The notes under the pieces were generated by a model, which saw nothing but the letters and a program-made list of their open reading frames with translations, ran no database searches and was not told the origin of the DNA. From Olsenella_K sp050953285 (GTDB taxonomy: Bacteria > Actinomycetota > Coriobacteriia > Coriobacteriales > Atopobiaceae): 64,000 nt of DNA. The translations under genes were made by a program, and so were the position numbers. Shown piece after piece: positions 16,782-26,007 of this stretch (positions are counted from its first letter, which is position 1; the number at the start of each line of letters is the position of its first letter). The stretch lies in the NCBI GenBank assembly GCA_050953285.1, contig JBMNMK010000002.1, forward strand, positions 682,001 through 746,000. Direction: 5' to 3'.

Positions 16782-19196
16782 GTGAAAAAGACCGCTACAA
16801 CAACTTCTGCTACGCAGGTGCCAAGCCAGATTGTGGGCTTGACCTCTGATGAGGTGGCACGTCGTCGTGCGGCAGGTGAGGTCAACACCAACACAGACGC
16901 GAAAACACTGTCTGTGGCAGAGATCGTCTCAAAGCACACGTTTACCCTCTTCAATGGGGTGACCTTGGGGCTGGCGGTTCTTATCGTCTTCACTGGTAGC
17001 TTGAGAAACCTTGCCTTTATGGGCGTGGTGCTGACCAATTTTCTTATCGGCGTTATCCAAGAGCTGCGTGCCAAACGCATGGTGGACAAGCTCTCCATTT
17101 TGACGGCCGATAAGGTCCGTGTGGTGCGTGACGCGTGCATGCATGAAGTGCCCTTGGACGAGCTGGTCCTAGACGATGTGATCATGCTTTCCCACGGAGA
17201 TCAGATCCCTGCAGACTGCGTGGTGCTCGAAGGCACGCCGCAGGTGGACGAGTCATTGCTCACCGGCGAAAGCGAGCTCATCGACAAGCGCGAGGGAGAT
17301 GAGCTGCTCTCCGGCTCTTTCATCTCCACAGGAAGCGTCGTGGCACGTGTAGTGCGCGTTGGCTTGGATGGTTTTGCCGCAAAGATTAATGCAGAGGCCC
17401 ACAGCACCAAGGAGTTCTCCTCAGAGATCATGGACTCGCTGCGGCTGGTGATAAAGCTTGCCACCTACTTGCTTATTCCTTTGGGGATAGCTTTGTTCTT
17501 AAGGACGTTTCTCAAGGGTGAAACATCTTTAAACGACGCCATCCTATCTACGGTAGCAGCGCTTTTGGGCATGATTCCTCAAGGTCTGGTGCTGCTTACC
17601 TCAACGGTATTTGCCCTGGCAACCACGCGCCTTGCACACCATAAGGTGCTGGTGCAACAAACCTATTGCATAGAGACCTTGGCGCGCGTGGACACGCTCT
17701 GTATTGATAAGACGGGAACCATCACTACCGGCGCCATGGAAGTGGTGGGAATGGTGGGACCTCACGGAGAAGACTTGACGGATGCAGATGCCTCGCAGCT
17801 TGCACGCGTCTGCATGAGTATCTGTGAAGCCAATGCAGCAGATGAGAATCAGACGAGCGCCACGCTCAGGTCATATCTCACCTCTTTAGGGGTCAAGCGT
17901 CATGAAGTTGCAGAGGCCATAGCCTTTAGTTCCGAGAAGAAATTCTCTGGATGCATACTTTTTTCCGGTGGGTGCTATCTCATGGGTGCTGCACAGTTTT
18001 TGCTCACGCACGAGCAGCTGGACTCATTTGAACAGATGCGCAAGCACCAAGACACAGCAGCGCGCATCCTCTGTGTGGTCAAGGTGTCAGGAATGAGCCA
18101 GGATGGCGCGCCTGTTGGAGATCCAGAGATCTTGGGCTATGTGATCTTGCAAGATGAGATACGCCCCACGGCGGCTGAGACCATCCAGTACTTCAAGGAT
18201 CAGGGCGTCAATATCAAGGTGATCTCAGGAGATGACCCTACAACCGTTGGTGCCATAGCTGAGCGCGTGGGGATAGAAAACGCTGGTCGTGTATGTGATG
18301 CCACCCAGCTTGAGACCATGGACGACATACGCATTGCATCGATGACGGCAAGCGTCTTTGGCCGCGTGACGCCGCACCAAAAGCGCGAGCTGGTAAGCGC
18401 CTTGCAGGAGCAAGGACATATAGTGGCCATGACTGGAGATGGTGTCAATGACATCTTGGCGCTCAGGCGCTCGGATTGTTCTATCGCTATGGCCTCAGGT
18501 GCCGCAGCCAGCAGAAACATTGCAGAGATTGTGCTTGTGGACAACGACTTTGCCCATCTGCCGCAGGTGGTGGCAGAAGGCAGGCGCTCCATCAACAACC
18601 TGCAGCGCTCGGCCTCTCTCTTCCTAGTAAAGACGGTCTACTCCGCGCTCTTATCGCTCATCTGCGTCTTCTTGCCGCCCTATCCCTTCATTCCCATCCA
18701 GCTCACGCTCATATCCGCAGCGGTTATTGGCATGCCGTCATTTGCCCTAGCCCTTGAGCGCAACCATGAGCGCGTACGCGGCAGCTTCCTCAACAATGTC
18801 TTGATGCGCTCACTTCCCGCGTCCGCGACGATCGTGATTGTCTTGGGCGTGACACTTTTCCTGCGCTGGCTCAATTTCTTTACCTTTGATGAGGCGTCAA
18901 CGCTCAGCATGTATCTGTGCGCGCTCATAGGGCTGGCGCTTATCGTGAGGATTTCGGTGCCGCTTAACCTCTACCGAACCTTGGTCAGCGCTCTTGTGGT
19001 GGCAATCATGCTCTTGGGAACCATGGTCTTTCCTCAATTCTTCATGGTTCAGGATATGAGCGTTTCCATGGCGTTATATTTTGGTGCTCAAGGGGTGGCA
19101 TCACTTGTAATATTTCATATCCTCAGCGAGGGGATGCAAGCAGGTGCAGGCAATGTGCTGACGCGCATAGCAGATAAGTTGGAGGAACTTCTATGA
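16782..19196 (+). CDS. P-type cation-transporting ATPase, CtpE-like
   Basis: Integral-membrane ATPase of about 804 residues. It has the actuator motif TGES, the phosphorylation motif DKTGTIT with Asp near residue 309, and the hinge MTGDGVNDILALRRSD (about 550-565). There are hydrophobic pairs near 60-95, 225-280 and six segments after 620. The ILALRRSDCSIAMASG version of the hinge is characteristic of the CtpE/YfgQ group; mycobacterial CtpE has been linked to calcium uptake, so Ca2+ is the likely but unproven substrate. No metal-binding N-terminal Cys motif is present. An upstream TTG (16752) is possible, but GTG 16782 has GAGAGG at 5 bases. The stop overlaps the aconitase start (ATGA). Confidence 0.88.
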   Translation: MKKTATTTSATQVPSQIVGLTSDEVARRRAAGEVNTNTDAKTLSVAEIVSKHTFTLFNGVTLGLAVLIVFTGSLRNLAFMGVVLTNFLIGVIQELRAKRMVDKLSILTADKVRVVRDACMHEVPLDELVLDDVIMLSHGDQIPADCVVLEGTPQVDESLLTGESELIDKREGDELLSGSFISTGSVVARVVRVGLDGFAAKINAEAHSTKEFSSEIMDSLRLVIKLATYLLIPLGIALFLRTFLKGETSLNDAILSTVAALLGMIPQGLVLLTSTVFALATTRLAHHKVLVQQTYCIETLARVDTLCIDKTGTITTGAMEVVGMVGPHGEDLTDADASQLARVCMSICEANAADENQTSATLRSYLTSLGVKRHEVAEAIAFSSEKKFSGCILFSGGCYLMGAAQFLLTHEQLDSFEQMRKHQDTAARILCVVKVSGMSQDGAPVGDPEILGYVILQDEIRPTAAETIQYFKDQGVNIKVISGDDPTTVGAIAERVGIENAGRVCDATQLETMDDIRIASMTASVFGRVTPHQKRELVSALQEQGHIVAMTGDGVNDILALRRSDCSIAMASGAAASRNIAEIVLVDNDFAHLPQVVAEGRRSINNLQRSASLFLVKTVYSALLSLICVFLPPYPFIPIQLTLISAAVIGMPSFALALERNHERVRGSFLNNVLMRSLPASATIVIVLGVTLFLRWLNFFTFDEASTLSMYLCALIGLALIVRISVPLNLYRTLVSALVVAIMLLGTMVFPQFFMVQDMSVSMALYFGAQGVASLVIFHILSEGMQAGAGNVLTRIADKLEELL

Positions 19197-21880
19197 TCTT
19201 TGATAAGGCTTTTGTCGATGCCATCAAGGCAGCTCGTACGCCTAAAACCCTGGTGGCCGGAGGTCTGGAACGCAAGATCATTGACGTATCGCACATTCCA
19301 GGCGCAGAGCGGTTGCCGCGCGCGCTGGTCATCTTGCTGGAAAATGTTGTTCGCCGAGCAGACACGCTTGAATCGGCCGTAGAAGCAGCGCATCGTATCT
19401 GTCAGGCAGGCCTTGCGGGCGAGCAGGGCGCGGAGATTGAATTTATGCCTGCACGCGTGCTCTTCCAAGACTTTACCGGCGTGCCGGTCTTTGTGGACTT
19501 TGCGGCCATGCGTGATGCCATGGTGGAGCGCGGGGGAGACCCAAGCTTGGTAAATCCCCATATTCCTTGCACGCTCGTGGTTGATCACTCCGTTATTGCG
19601 GATAAAGCGGGATCGTGTGACGCACGTGCGTTCAATGAGCAGAGCGAGGCCGAACGCAACCATGAGCGCTTTGCCTTCCTCAAGTGGGCATCACGCTCGT
19701 TTTCCAACGTGGAGATTGTCCCGCCTGCAGGCGGCATCTGCCATCAGCTGAACATTGAGCGCTTCTGCCGCGTGGTGACAGAAGACGCGCTCATCCAAGA
19801 TGACAAGGTTGCCTGCTTTGACACGCTCGTGGGGACCGATTCTCACACCACTACGGCAAACGGCCTGGGCGTTTTGGGCTGGGGCGTCGGTGGCATTGAG
19901 GCAGAGGCGGCAGCGTTAGGCCAGCCCATCTCTATGCTGGTGCCCCCGGTGGTTGGGCTCAAGCTGACCGGTGAGCTCCAAAACGGCGTTTCCGGCATGG
20001 ATTTGGCCCTTACCGTGGCACAGATTCTGCGTGAGGCAGGCGTTGTGGGCGCCCTGGTTGAGGTCTTTGGCTCTGGTGTCAAAAACCTGACCGCCACCCA
20101 GCGCGCCTGCGTATCCAACATGACGCCAGAATACGGCGCTACGGCGGTGCTTTTCCCGGTTGACACCAAGACGACTGACTACCTCACGCTGACGGGTAGA
20201 GACGCAGGTCAGGTGGCCTTTACCGAGGCATACCTGCGCGCGCAAGGCCTGTGGGATCTGAGCCGTGAGCGCGTCTACTCCCGCGTGATTGAGCTCGACC
20301 TGCGCTCGGTAGCGCTTTCACTGGCAGGTCCTTCTCGCCCGCATAACCGCGTCGATATTGCGCATCTCTCCGAGCGCCTGCGCACATCTGCCGAGGCGCG
20401 CAAACGTGACTTCACCCAGCGTTTCCAGGTGTCATTGGGCGATAAAACCCAGGAGCTTGGCCACGGTGCCTTGGCCATTGCGGCTATCACCAGCTGTACT
20501 ACGGCAACCGATCCTGCCATGATGGTGGCGGCAGGCATCCTTGCCAAGAAGGCATGTGAGCGCGGCCTTGCGCCCAAGCCGTGGGTGAAGAAGATCTTGG
20601 CTCCTGGCAGCCACGCCACGCAGCTCTTGCTTGAGCGCGCCGGCCTCACGGAGCCTCTCTTCAAGCTGGGATTTTATACTTGTGGCTTTGGTTGCATGTC
20701 ATGTATTGGCAACTCGGGTGAGATTCATCCTGCCTTAAAGGCCATCGCAGATGAGATGGAGCTCACGAGCGTGCTTTCGGGCAACCGCAACTTTGACGGC
20801 AGAATTTCTCCTGATGTATCCCAGAACTTCCTGTGCGCGCCGGCGCTGGTGGTGGCGTATTCTCTCGCGGGCACCATGGACATTGACCTTGTGCATGAGC
20901 CGGTGGGGATTTCTTCCGATGGCACGCCCGTTATGCTTGAGGAGCTCTTGCCAACCGACGAAGAGATCTCGTCTACGCTTAAAGATGTGCTGGTGCCCCA
21001 GCTCTTTGTCGATGGCGCCCAGGGTCTTTTTGAAGGCTCCGATGCCTGGAAACAGATTGAGGTTTCGGCCTCTGACACCTTTGCGTGGGACCCCGACTCC
21101 ACGTATGTGCGCCGGGCGCCCTACTTTGACTTGGCCAAGAAGAGCACTGAGGTCAAGATTTCTCACGCGCGCGTGCTGGTTCTGGCAGGTGACTTTGTTA
21201 CCACCGACCACATTTCTCCCGCAGGCTCTATTGCCAAAGACTCTCCGGCGGCGCGCTACCTTACCGATCACGGCGTGGCGGAGAAAGACTTCAACACCTA
21301 TGGTTCGCGCCGCGGCAACCACGAGGTCATGATGCGCGGTACCTTTGCCAACGTGAAGTTTGAAAACAAGCTTGCTCCGGGCAAGACGGGTTCGTGGACC
21401 TATGACTTTAACACTGATACCCTGACGTCTATCTTTGCTGCAGCAGAGGATTATCGCGAGAAGAACCAGGATCTTGTGGTGATTGCCGGAAAGCTCTATG
21501 GATCTGGCTCCAGTAGAGACTGGGCGGGCAAGGGCCCTGCGCTCTTGGGTGTCAAGGCGGTCATTGCTGAGAGCTTTGAGCGCATCCACCGCTCCAACCT
21601 GGTGCAGATGGGCGTGTTGCCGCTGCAGTTCAAGGAGGGCCAATCCGCTGAGCTCTTGGGCCTGGATGGCACGGAGACCTTCGATATTGAGGAGATTGAT
21701 CTTTCCCATGGCCTGCCCAGCAGTCGAGAGGCGCGCGTCATGGCCACCAAGAAAGACGGCACCATGGTGGGGTTTGACTGCACCATCAGGATCGATACCC
21801 CCATGGAAGGAAAGTTCATGGCCTCTGGTGGAATCTTGCCGTACGTTTTGGATAATTTGCTCGCAAAGGATGAGAAGTAG
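19193..21880 (+). CDS. acnA: Aconitate hydratase
   Basis: Fe-S enzyme interconverting citrate, cis-aconitate and isocitrate. The 895-residue protein has the length and order of the AcnA/IRP class. It shows GTDSHTTTANGLGVLGWGVGG, the cluster Cys in TSCTTATDP, and the pair in CGFGCMSCIGNSG (about 505-515). RRGNHEVMMRGTF and YGSGSSRDWAGKGP lie in the swivel domain. ATG at 19193 overlaps the ATPase stop, with GGAGGAA upstream, so the two are translationally coupled. No citrate synthase or isocitrate dehydrogenase is in the window. In many anaerobes such an enzyme serves the oxidative branch leading to glutamate. Confidence 0.95.
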   Translation: MIFDKAFVDAIKAARTPKTLVAGGLERKIIDVSHIPGAERLPRALVILLENVVRRADTLESAVEAAHRICQAGLAGEQGAEIEFMPARVLFQDFTGVPVFVDFAAMRDAMVERGGDPSLVNPHIPCTLVVDHSVIADKAGSCDARAFNEQSEAERNHERFAFLKWASRSFSNVEIVPPAGGICHQLNIERFCRVVTEDALIQDDKVACFDTLVGTDSHTTTANGLGVLGWGVGGIEAEAAALGQPISMLVPPVVGLKLTGELQNGVSGMDLALTVAQILREAGVVGALVEVFGSGVKNLTATQRACVSNMTPEYGATAVLFPVDTKTTDYLTLTGRDAGQVAFTEAYLRAQGLWDLSRERVYSRVIELDLRSVALSLAGPSRPHNRVDIAHLSERLRTSAEARKRDFTQRFQVSLGDKTQELGHGALAIAAITSCTTATDPAMMVAAGILAKKACERGLAPKPWVKKILAPGSHATQLLLERAGLTEPLFKLGFYTCGFGCMSCIGNSGEIHPALKAIADEMELTSVLSGNRNFDGRISPDVSQNFLCAPALVVAYSLAGTMDIDLVHEPVGISSDGTPVMLEELLPTDEEISSTLKDVLVPQLFVDGAQGLFEGSDAWKQIEVSASDTFAWDPDSTYVRRAPYFDLAKKSTEVKISHARVLVLAGDFVTTDHISPAGSIAKDSPAARYLTDHGVAEKDFNTYGSRRGNHEVMMRGTFANVKFENKLAPGKTGSWTYDFNTDTLTSIFAAAEDYREKNQDLVVIAGKLYGSGSSRDWAGKGPALLGVKAVIAESFERIHRSNLVQMGVLPLQFKEGQSAELLGLDGTETFDIEEIDLSHGLPSSREARVMATKKDGTMVGFDCTIRIDTPMEGKFMASGGILPYVLDNLLAKDEK

Positions 21881-21947
21881 ATACACTGGATATGCTTTAA
21901 AGGCACTTGTCTCATAACGAAGCTTACATACACCACGGAGGCTATCC

Positions 21948-22904
21948 TTGAAATGTCCCGTCTGTGGAACGCAATTGCCGCAGGACGCCACAATATGTCC
22001 TGCCTGCCACAGCAAAATCTATGTATCAACTAAAAAAGAGACGGAGCGCAGCATCTTCTGTCGGCGCTGCGGCGCCAAGGTGCCAGATGGAAAGACCACC
22101 TGCCCATACTGTGGCTTTCCTCTGACAGATGAGGATGTTGTCCGTACGCTGGAAAGACACCATGAGCCCAAGAAAGAGGCACCGCGTGCTGTCTCTCCAG
22201 AAAGTGTGATTCCGGACGCGCCGACCGATGGCTACCGTGCGGCGTCACGTCTTGAACACATGCCTCACATAAGGGTGGCTCTTGTCGCCGCACTCTCCTC
22301 TGTCCTCATTGTGGGTGGAGCGTTTTTGGCGGTAACCAAGCCATGGGATCCCAACTCCAGAATCACGCACGCCACGGAGGATAGAGATACGTCGTGGGCT
22401 GGATTTCCTGGTGCGGTGGAGACGCTCAGCGGCCAGGACAAGGCCAAGCAACAGCAGGAACAGGAACAAAGGGACATCTATTTTGATGAGCTGACTAGCT
22501 TCTGGCAGGCGCTGGGCTCCATCTCGCAAGAAATGGATGAAAATGAGGCAACGCTTACAGGCATCCTGGATGGCTCAGGTGAGTCCATATCTGATGGCGC
22601 AGCGCAATCCCAACAGATTGCCCTTGAGCTCTCCAACAAGATTGCTGATTTCTCCAGCTACGATATGCGGGACTCAGACTATGTGGATCAGTATAATAAT
22701 CTGGTCAACTTGGGCAATTACCTCAGAAATAGATCTGATGCGCTGAACCAAGCGTGGCAGCAGGCCGCCGCTGCAGAAGACATAACAGATGTTTCGCAGC
22801 AGATTGATGCCATGTTGGGCATCAATTCAGACGGTACGGGTGCAGCAACCTGGAAGCAGCTCTTTGAGCAAGGCTATTCCGATGCCGAGCCGCAAGAGCT
22901 TTAG
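21948..22904 (+). CDS. Zinc-ribbon membrane protein of unknown function
   Basis: A 318-residue protein starting at TTG 21948 with GGAGG 6 bases before it. Two four-cysteine zinc ribbons are visible at the N-terminus: CPVCG...CPAC (residues 2-23) and CRRCG...CPYCG (about 37-55). One transmembrane helix follows near 105-127, then a ~190-residue outside region rich in Gln, Glu and Asp with coiled-coil character. The layout resembles zinc-ribbon single-pass proteins common in Firmicutes and Actinobacteria, but I recognise no named family for the outer part. It lies 67 bases after acnA and upstream of a cyclophilin. Confidence 0.8.
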   Translation: MKCPVCGTQLPQDATICPACHSKIYVSTKKETERSIFCRRCGAKVPDGKTTCPYCGFPLTDEDVVRTLERHHEPKKEAPRAVSPESVIPDAPTDGYRAASRLEHMPHIRVALVAALSSVLIVGGAFLAVTKPWDPNSRITHATEDRDTSWAGFPGAVETLSGQDKAKQQQEQEQRDIYFDELTSFWQALGSISQEMDENEATLTGILDGSGESISDGAAQSQQIALELSNKIADFSSYDMRDSDYVDQYNNLVNLGNYLRNRSDALNQAWQQAAAAEDITDVSQQIDAMLGINSDGTGAATWKQLFEQGYSDAEPQEL

Positions 22905-22966
22905 GCGTTGTATAGTTATGATCCATCTGCTCAATGTGTGAACGAATGGGTAGGCTGATAAAATAG

Positions 22967-22986
22967 GAACGCACTTATGTGCGTTT
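22967..22986 (+). promoter_or_regulatory. Inverted repeat before the cyclophilin gene
   Basis: AACGCAC (22968-22974) and GTGCGTT (22979-22985) are exact complements around a TTAT loop. No T-run follows, so this is not an obvious terminator. It ends about 9 bases before the GGAGG of the downstream gene, so it could affect translation or be an operator. Confidence 0.45.
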
Positions 22987-23003
22987 GAGAATCGGAGGTT
23001 GTG

Positions 23004-23552
23004 ATGGGTCTTTTTGGAGAGCCTCTCTATACACCAGAGTATGAAATTGTCGGTGATGAGGTGGCGGTTTTTGACACCTCATGCGGTGTGATTGAGGTTG
23101 CACTGGACGGCAACGGTGCACCTATCCATGTAGCCAACTTTTGTGAGCTGGCATCATCGGGCTTCTATGATGATCTTAAGTTCCATCGCTACGTGCCCGG
23201 CTTTGTTATCCAGGGCGGTGATCCCAATACCCGTGTCATGACACCTGAAGATGTAGCAGCGGGAAGACGTGGTCCTGATGGTTATCCTGGCGTGGGAGGC
23301 CCTGGCTATAGAATCCGTCAGGAGTACACGACAAACCCGCGCAACAGCCATGATGATGCGGCACTTGCCATGGCGCGCTCTCAGAACCCGGACTCTGCCG
23401 GCTCTCAGTTCTACTTCTGCTTAGGACCTCAGCACTCGCTGGACTCGGGCTATACCGTGTTTGGTCAGACCATCAAGGGCAAAGATGTTATCGCCAAGCT
23501 CAGAGCGGGAGATGTCATCAATTCAATTAGGATAGAACACCGGCAGGCGTAA
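23004..23552 (+). CDS. Peptidyl-prolyl cis-trans isomerase, cyclophilin type
   Basis: Cyclophilin-fold proline isomerase of 182 residues. The family blocks are visible in order: APIHVANFCELA, FHRYVPGFVIQGGDP, ALAMARSQNPDSAGSQFYF and YTVFGQTIKGKDV. These include the catalytic Arg in FHRY and the QFYF substrate-pocket residues. No signal peptide or lipobox is seen, so it is probably cytosolic. ATG 23004 is 5 bases after GGAGG; a GTG one codon earlier would be too close. A TPR membrane protein follows 27 bases downstream. Confidence 0.93.
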   Translation: MGLFGEPLYTPEYEIVGDEVAVFDTSCGVIEVALDGNGAPIHVANFCELASSGFYDDLKFHRYVPGFVIQGGDPNTRVMTPEDVAAGRRGPDGYPGVGGPGYRIRQEYTTNPRNSHDDAALAMARSQNPDSAGSQFYFCLGPQHSLDSGYTVFGQTIKGKDVIAKLRAGDVINSIRIEHRQA

Positions 23553-23579
23553 TGCGTCGGGTTTCATAGGAGGACAAGC

Positions 23580-24914
23580 GTGAATCAGCAGATGTTTGAG
23601 GCGGGAGTTGCCGCCTATCAAAGAGGTGACTGGAGCATAGCAGCGCTGCAGCTGTCACAGGCAAAAAGCGCAGGAGAGCTATCCGGTCGGGCTGATCATC
23701 TTCGCGGTAACGCCTTGATGAAATTGCACCGTTTTGAGGATGCAGCTGCCGCGTATGCAGAGGCGCTGCGTGACGAGTCATATGGTAAGCGGGGTGCCCT
23801 CAACACCAACCGCGGCCGTGCGCTCATAGCTGCTGGTCATGTGGATGAGGCCATCAATGCTCTTACGGCAGCCACGCAGGATAGTTCCTACAAGAATGCC
23901 TATAAGGCATATCTAGCGTTGGGTGGCGCGTATCTTGAGCTCAAAGATGCCCGCAGCGCAGGTATTGCCTATCGCTATGCAGCAATTGACGAGAATAACC
24001 CGGATCCTTGTGAGGCGCTGCGCAAGCTTGGCGATTGCTTCATGGAGCTGGGCCGTCCTACTGACGCGGTTGAATCCTATAGAACGGCGCTTGACTTCTC
24101 CAGCTTGGGACAAAACCAAAATGCCATCTACTGTGAGCTTGCGCTTGCCTATGTTGCCACCAATCGCATGAATGAGGCAGTCGATGCCTTCACGCATGCT
24201 ACGGCAGATGGCACCTATATCTTGGCGCCTGAGGCGCAGGCATCGTTTGACGCTGCAAAGAATGCGGTGGCAGCCGTGAATGCGCGCAGGCCCTCTGACA
24301 CGGATAACTTCCTGGCTGAAGCCGGCTATGGTCCTGCCTCCATCGATCCTTTGGATCCCACCGGGGAGACGACCGGCAACCTCATGCCGTCGCCTGAAGA
24401 TACGGGCTTTTTCTCAGTGACAGAAGAGCAGCTCATGGCAGATGACAAGAAGCGCCGCAAGAGCGAGCGCAAGAAGCGCCATCGCGGCCGCAAGGTTCTT
24501 CTCGTCCTGCTTCTGTTGATCATTATTTTGGGCGGTGTCTGTGGCCTGGCATATTACCAGGGCTTTGGCTGGCCTACACAGGAGGCCGTGGTAGAGAGCC
24601 TGTTTGAAGCCAAGACGAACAATGAGGACGTTTCTGCCTACCTTGCTTCATCGGTCTCTGATACGGACGCTTCCCAGATTGAGGCCATCATACCTTCAGG
24701 CGCTGAGATTACCATCCAGGGTGTTGATAGATCCCGCCAAAGCTCGACAGTGTTGATCAGTGCCCGTTTGGCACAGGGCGGAGACCAGGCGTACACCATT
24801 GAACTCACGCGTGATGGCGTGAGCTGGAAGGTAACCTCGGTCGAGCCGAGCTTTGTCTCTCAGCAGGGTACCAGCACGTCCGGCACCACTTCAGGTACCG
24901 TTTCCACTAACTAA
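23580..24914 (+). CDS. TPR-repeat protein with one transmembrane helix
   Basis: A 444-residue protein. Tetratricopeptide-type repeats occupy about 1-230 (Ala/Tyr-rich helices such as FEAGVAAYQRGDW and AYAEAL), a region that normally mediates protein contacts. A Lys/Arg-rich segment (about 285-302) precedes a transmembrane helix (about 303-325). The outer ~120 residues end in a Ser/Thr/Gly-rich tail. The positive-inside rule puts the TPR part in the cytoplasm. GTG at 23580 follows AGGAGG. Its position between a cyclophilin and mreB suggests an envelope role, but no function can be assigned. Confidence 0.8.
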   Translation: MNQQMFEAGVAAYQRGDWSIAALQLSQAKSAGELSGRADHLRGNALMKLHRFEDAAAAYAEALRDESYGKRGALNTNRGRALIAAGHVDEAINALTAATQDSSYKNAYKAYLALGGAYLELKDARSAGIAYRYAAIDENNPDPCEALRKLGDCFMELGRPTDAVESYRTALDFSSLGQNQNAIYCELALAYVATNRMNEAVDAFTHATADGTYILAPEAQASFDAAKNAVAAVNARRPSDTDNFLAEAGYGPASIDPLDPTGETTGNLMPSPEDTGFFSVTEEQLMADDKKRRKSERKKRHRGRKVLLVLLLLIIILGGVCGLAYYQGFGWPTQEAVVESLFEAKTNNEDVSAYLASSVSDTDASQIEAIIPSGAEITIQGVDRSRQSSTVLISARLAQGGDQAYTIELTRDGVSWKVTSVEPSFVSQQGTSTSGTTSGTVSTN

Positions 24915-24960
24915 TCCTCTTGGGCTCTGGTGAGCCAGCTCTGTGGTAAGGATTGATGAC

Positions 24961-26004
24961 ATGTCGTTTTTCGATTCTCTGTTCAGCGAGTACGGGGGAG
25001 ACCTCGCAATTGACCTTGGAACGGCCAATACGCTGGTCTCTGCCAGGGGACAGGGTATTGTGCTCAATGAGCCTTCGGTAGTTGCTATCGATAAGAACGA
25101 GGATAGAGTGCTTGCGGTTGGCGCAGAAGCCAAGCGCATGATTGGCCGCACGCCCGGTTCCATCATTGCTGAGCGTCCCCTCAAAGATGGGGTTATCGCA
25201 GACTTTGATGTGACGGAGGTCATGCTTCGCTACTTCATAGAGAAAGCGCGTCCGAGCCGCCATCCCTGGTCGCCACGCCCACGCGTTGTCATCTGTGTGC
25301 CTTCAGGTGTTACGTCGGTCGAGAAGCGCGCGGTGTTTGAAGCCACTATCCAGGCCGGCGCGCGTCAGGCCTATCTGATTGAAGAGCCTATGGCTTCTGC
25401 CATCGGTGCAGATCTTCCCATTGAGGATCCTACGGGTTCAATGGTGGTCGATATTGGTGGCGGCACCACAGAGGTTGCGGTCATTGCTATGGGAGGCATT
25501 GTTGTCTCCAAGTCACTGCGTACGGCCGGAGATGAGTTTGACCAGACGATTCTTGAGCACGTGCGTGATGTCTATAATCTGGCAATAGGCGAGCGTACCG
25601 CAGAAGATATCAAGATCAAGGTGGGCTCAGCAGCGCCGCTTGATGAGGAGTTGGACGTTGAGGTCAACGGGCGTGACGTTATGAGCGGTATGCCCAAGAC
25701 GGTCCGCATTGAATCGGAAGAGATCCGCAGAGCGTTGGACAAGCCGCTGGATGAGGTGACCAAGACCGTCCGTGATGCCTTGGATGCAACACCACCAGAT
25801 CTTGCCAGTGACCTTATGTATTACGGCATTCTTCTGACGGGCGGTGGCGGTCTTTTGAGAGGCTTAGATCAGCGTCTTCGTGACGAGACCGGTGTCCCTG
25901 TCAATGTCAGCCCCACTGCGCTTGAGAATGTGGTAAACGGATGCGCAAAGGTGCTTGAGGCAAATGCGTTGTCCGGTGGATTCGTGCAAAGTGCGGGGCT
26001 CTAA
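24961..26004 (+). CDS. mreB: Rod-shape determining protein MreB
   Basis: Actin-like ATPase that organises lateral wall synthesis under the membrane. The 347-residue protein has the phosphate loop DLGTANTLV, the second phosphate motif VVDIGGGTTEVAV and the adenosine motif LTGGGGLLRGLD, with normal MreB length. I prefer ATG 24961, with AAGGA at 8 bases, over the in-frame GTG at 24943. First gene of mreB-mreC-mreD-PBP2-rodA, the classic elongasome order, so the organism is probably rod-shaped or coccobacillary. Confidence 0.95.
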   Translation: MSFFDSLFSEYGGDLAIDLGTANTLVSARGQGIVLNEPSVVAIDKNEDRVLAVGAEAKRMIGRTPGSIIAERPLKDGVIADFDVTEVMLRYFIEKARPSRHPWSPRPRVVICVPSGVTSVEKRAVFEATIQAGARQAYLIEEPMASAIGADLPIEDPTGSMVVDIGGGTTEVAVIAMGGIVVSKSLRTAGDEFDQTILEHVRDVYNLAIGERTAEDIKIKVGSAAPLDEELDVEVNGRDVMSGMPKTVRIESEEIRRALDKPLDEVTKTVRDALDATPPDLASDLMYYGILLTGGGGLLRGLDQRLRDETGVPVNVSPTALENVVNGCAKVLEANALSGGFVQSAGL

Positions 26005-26007
26005 CGT

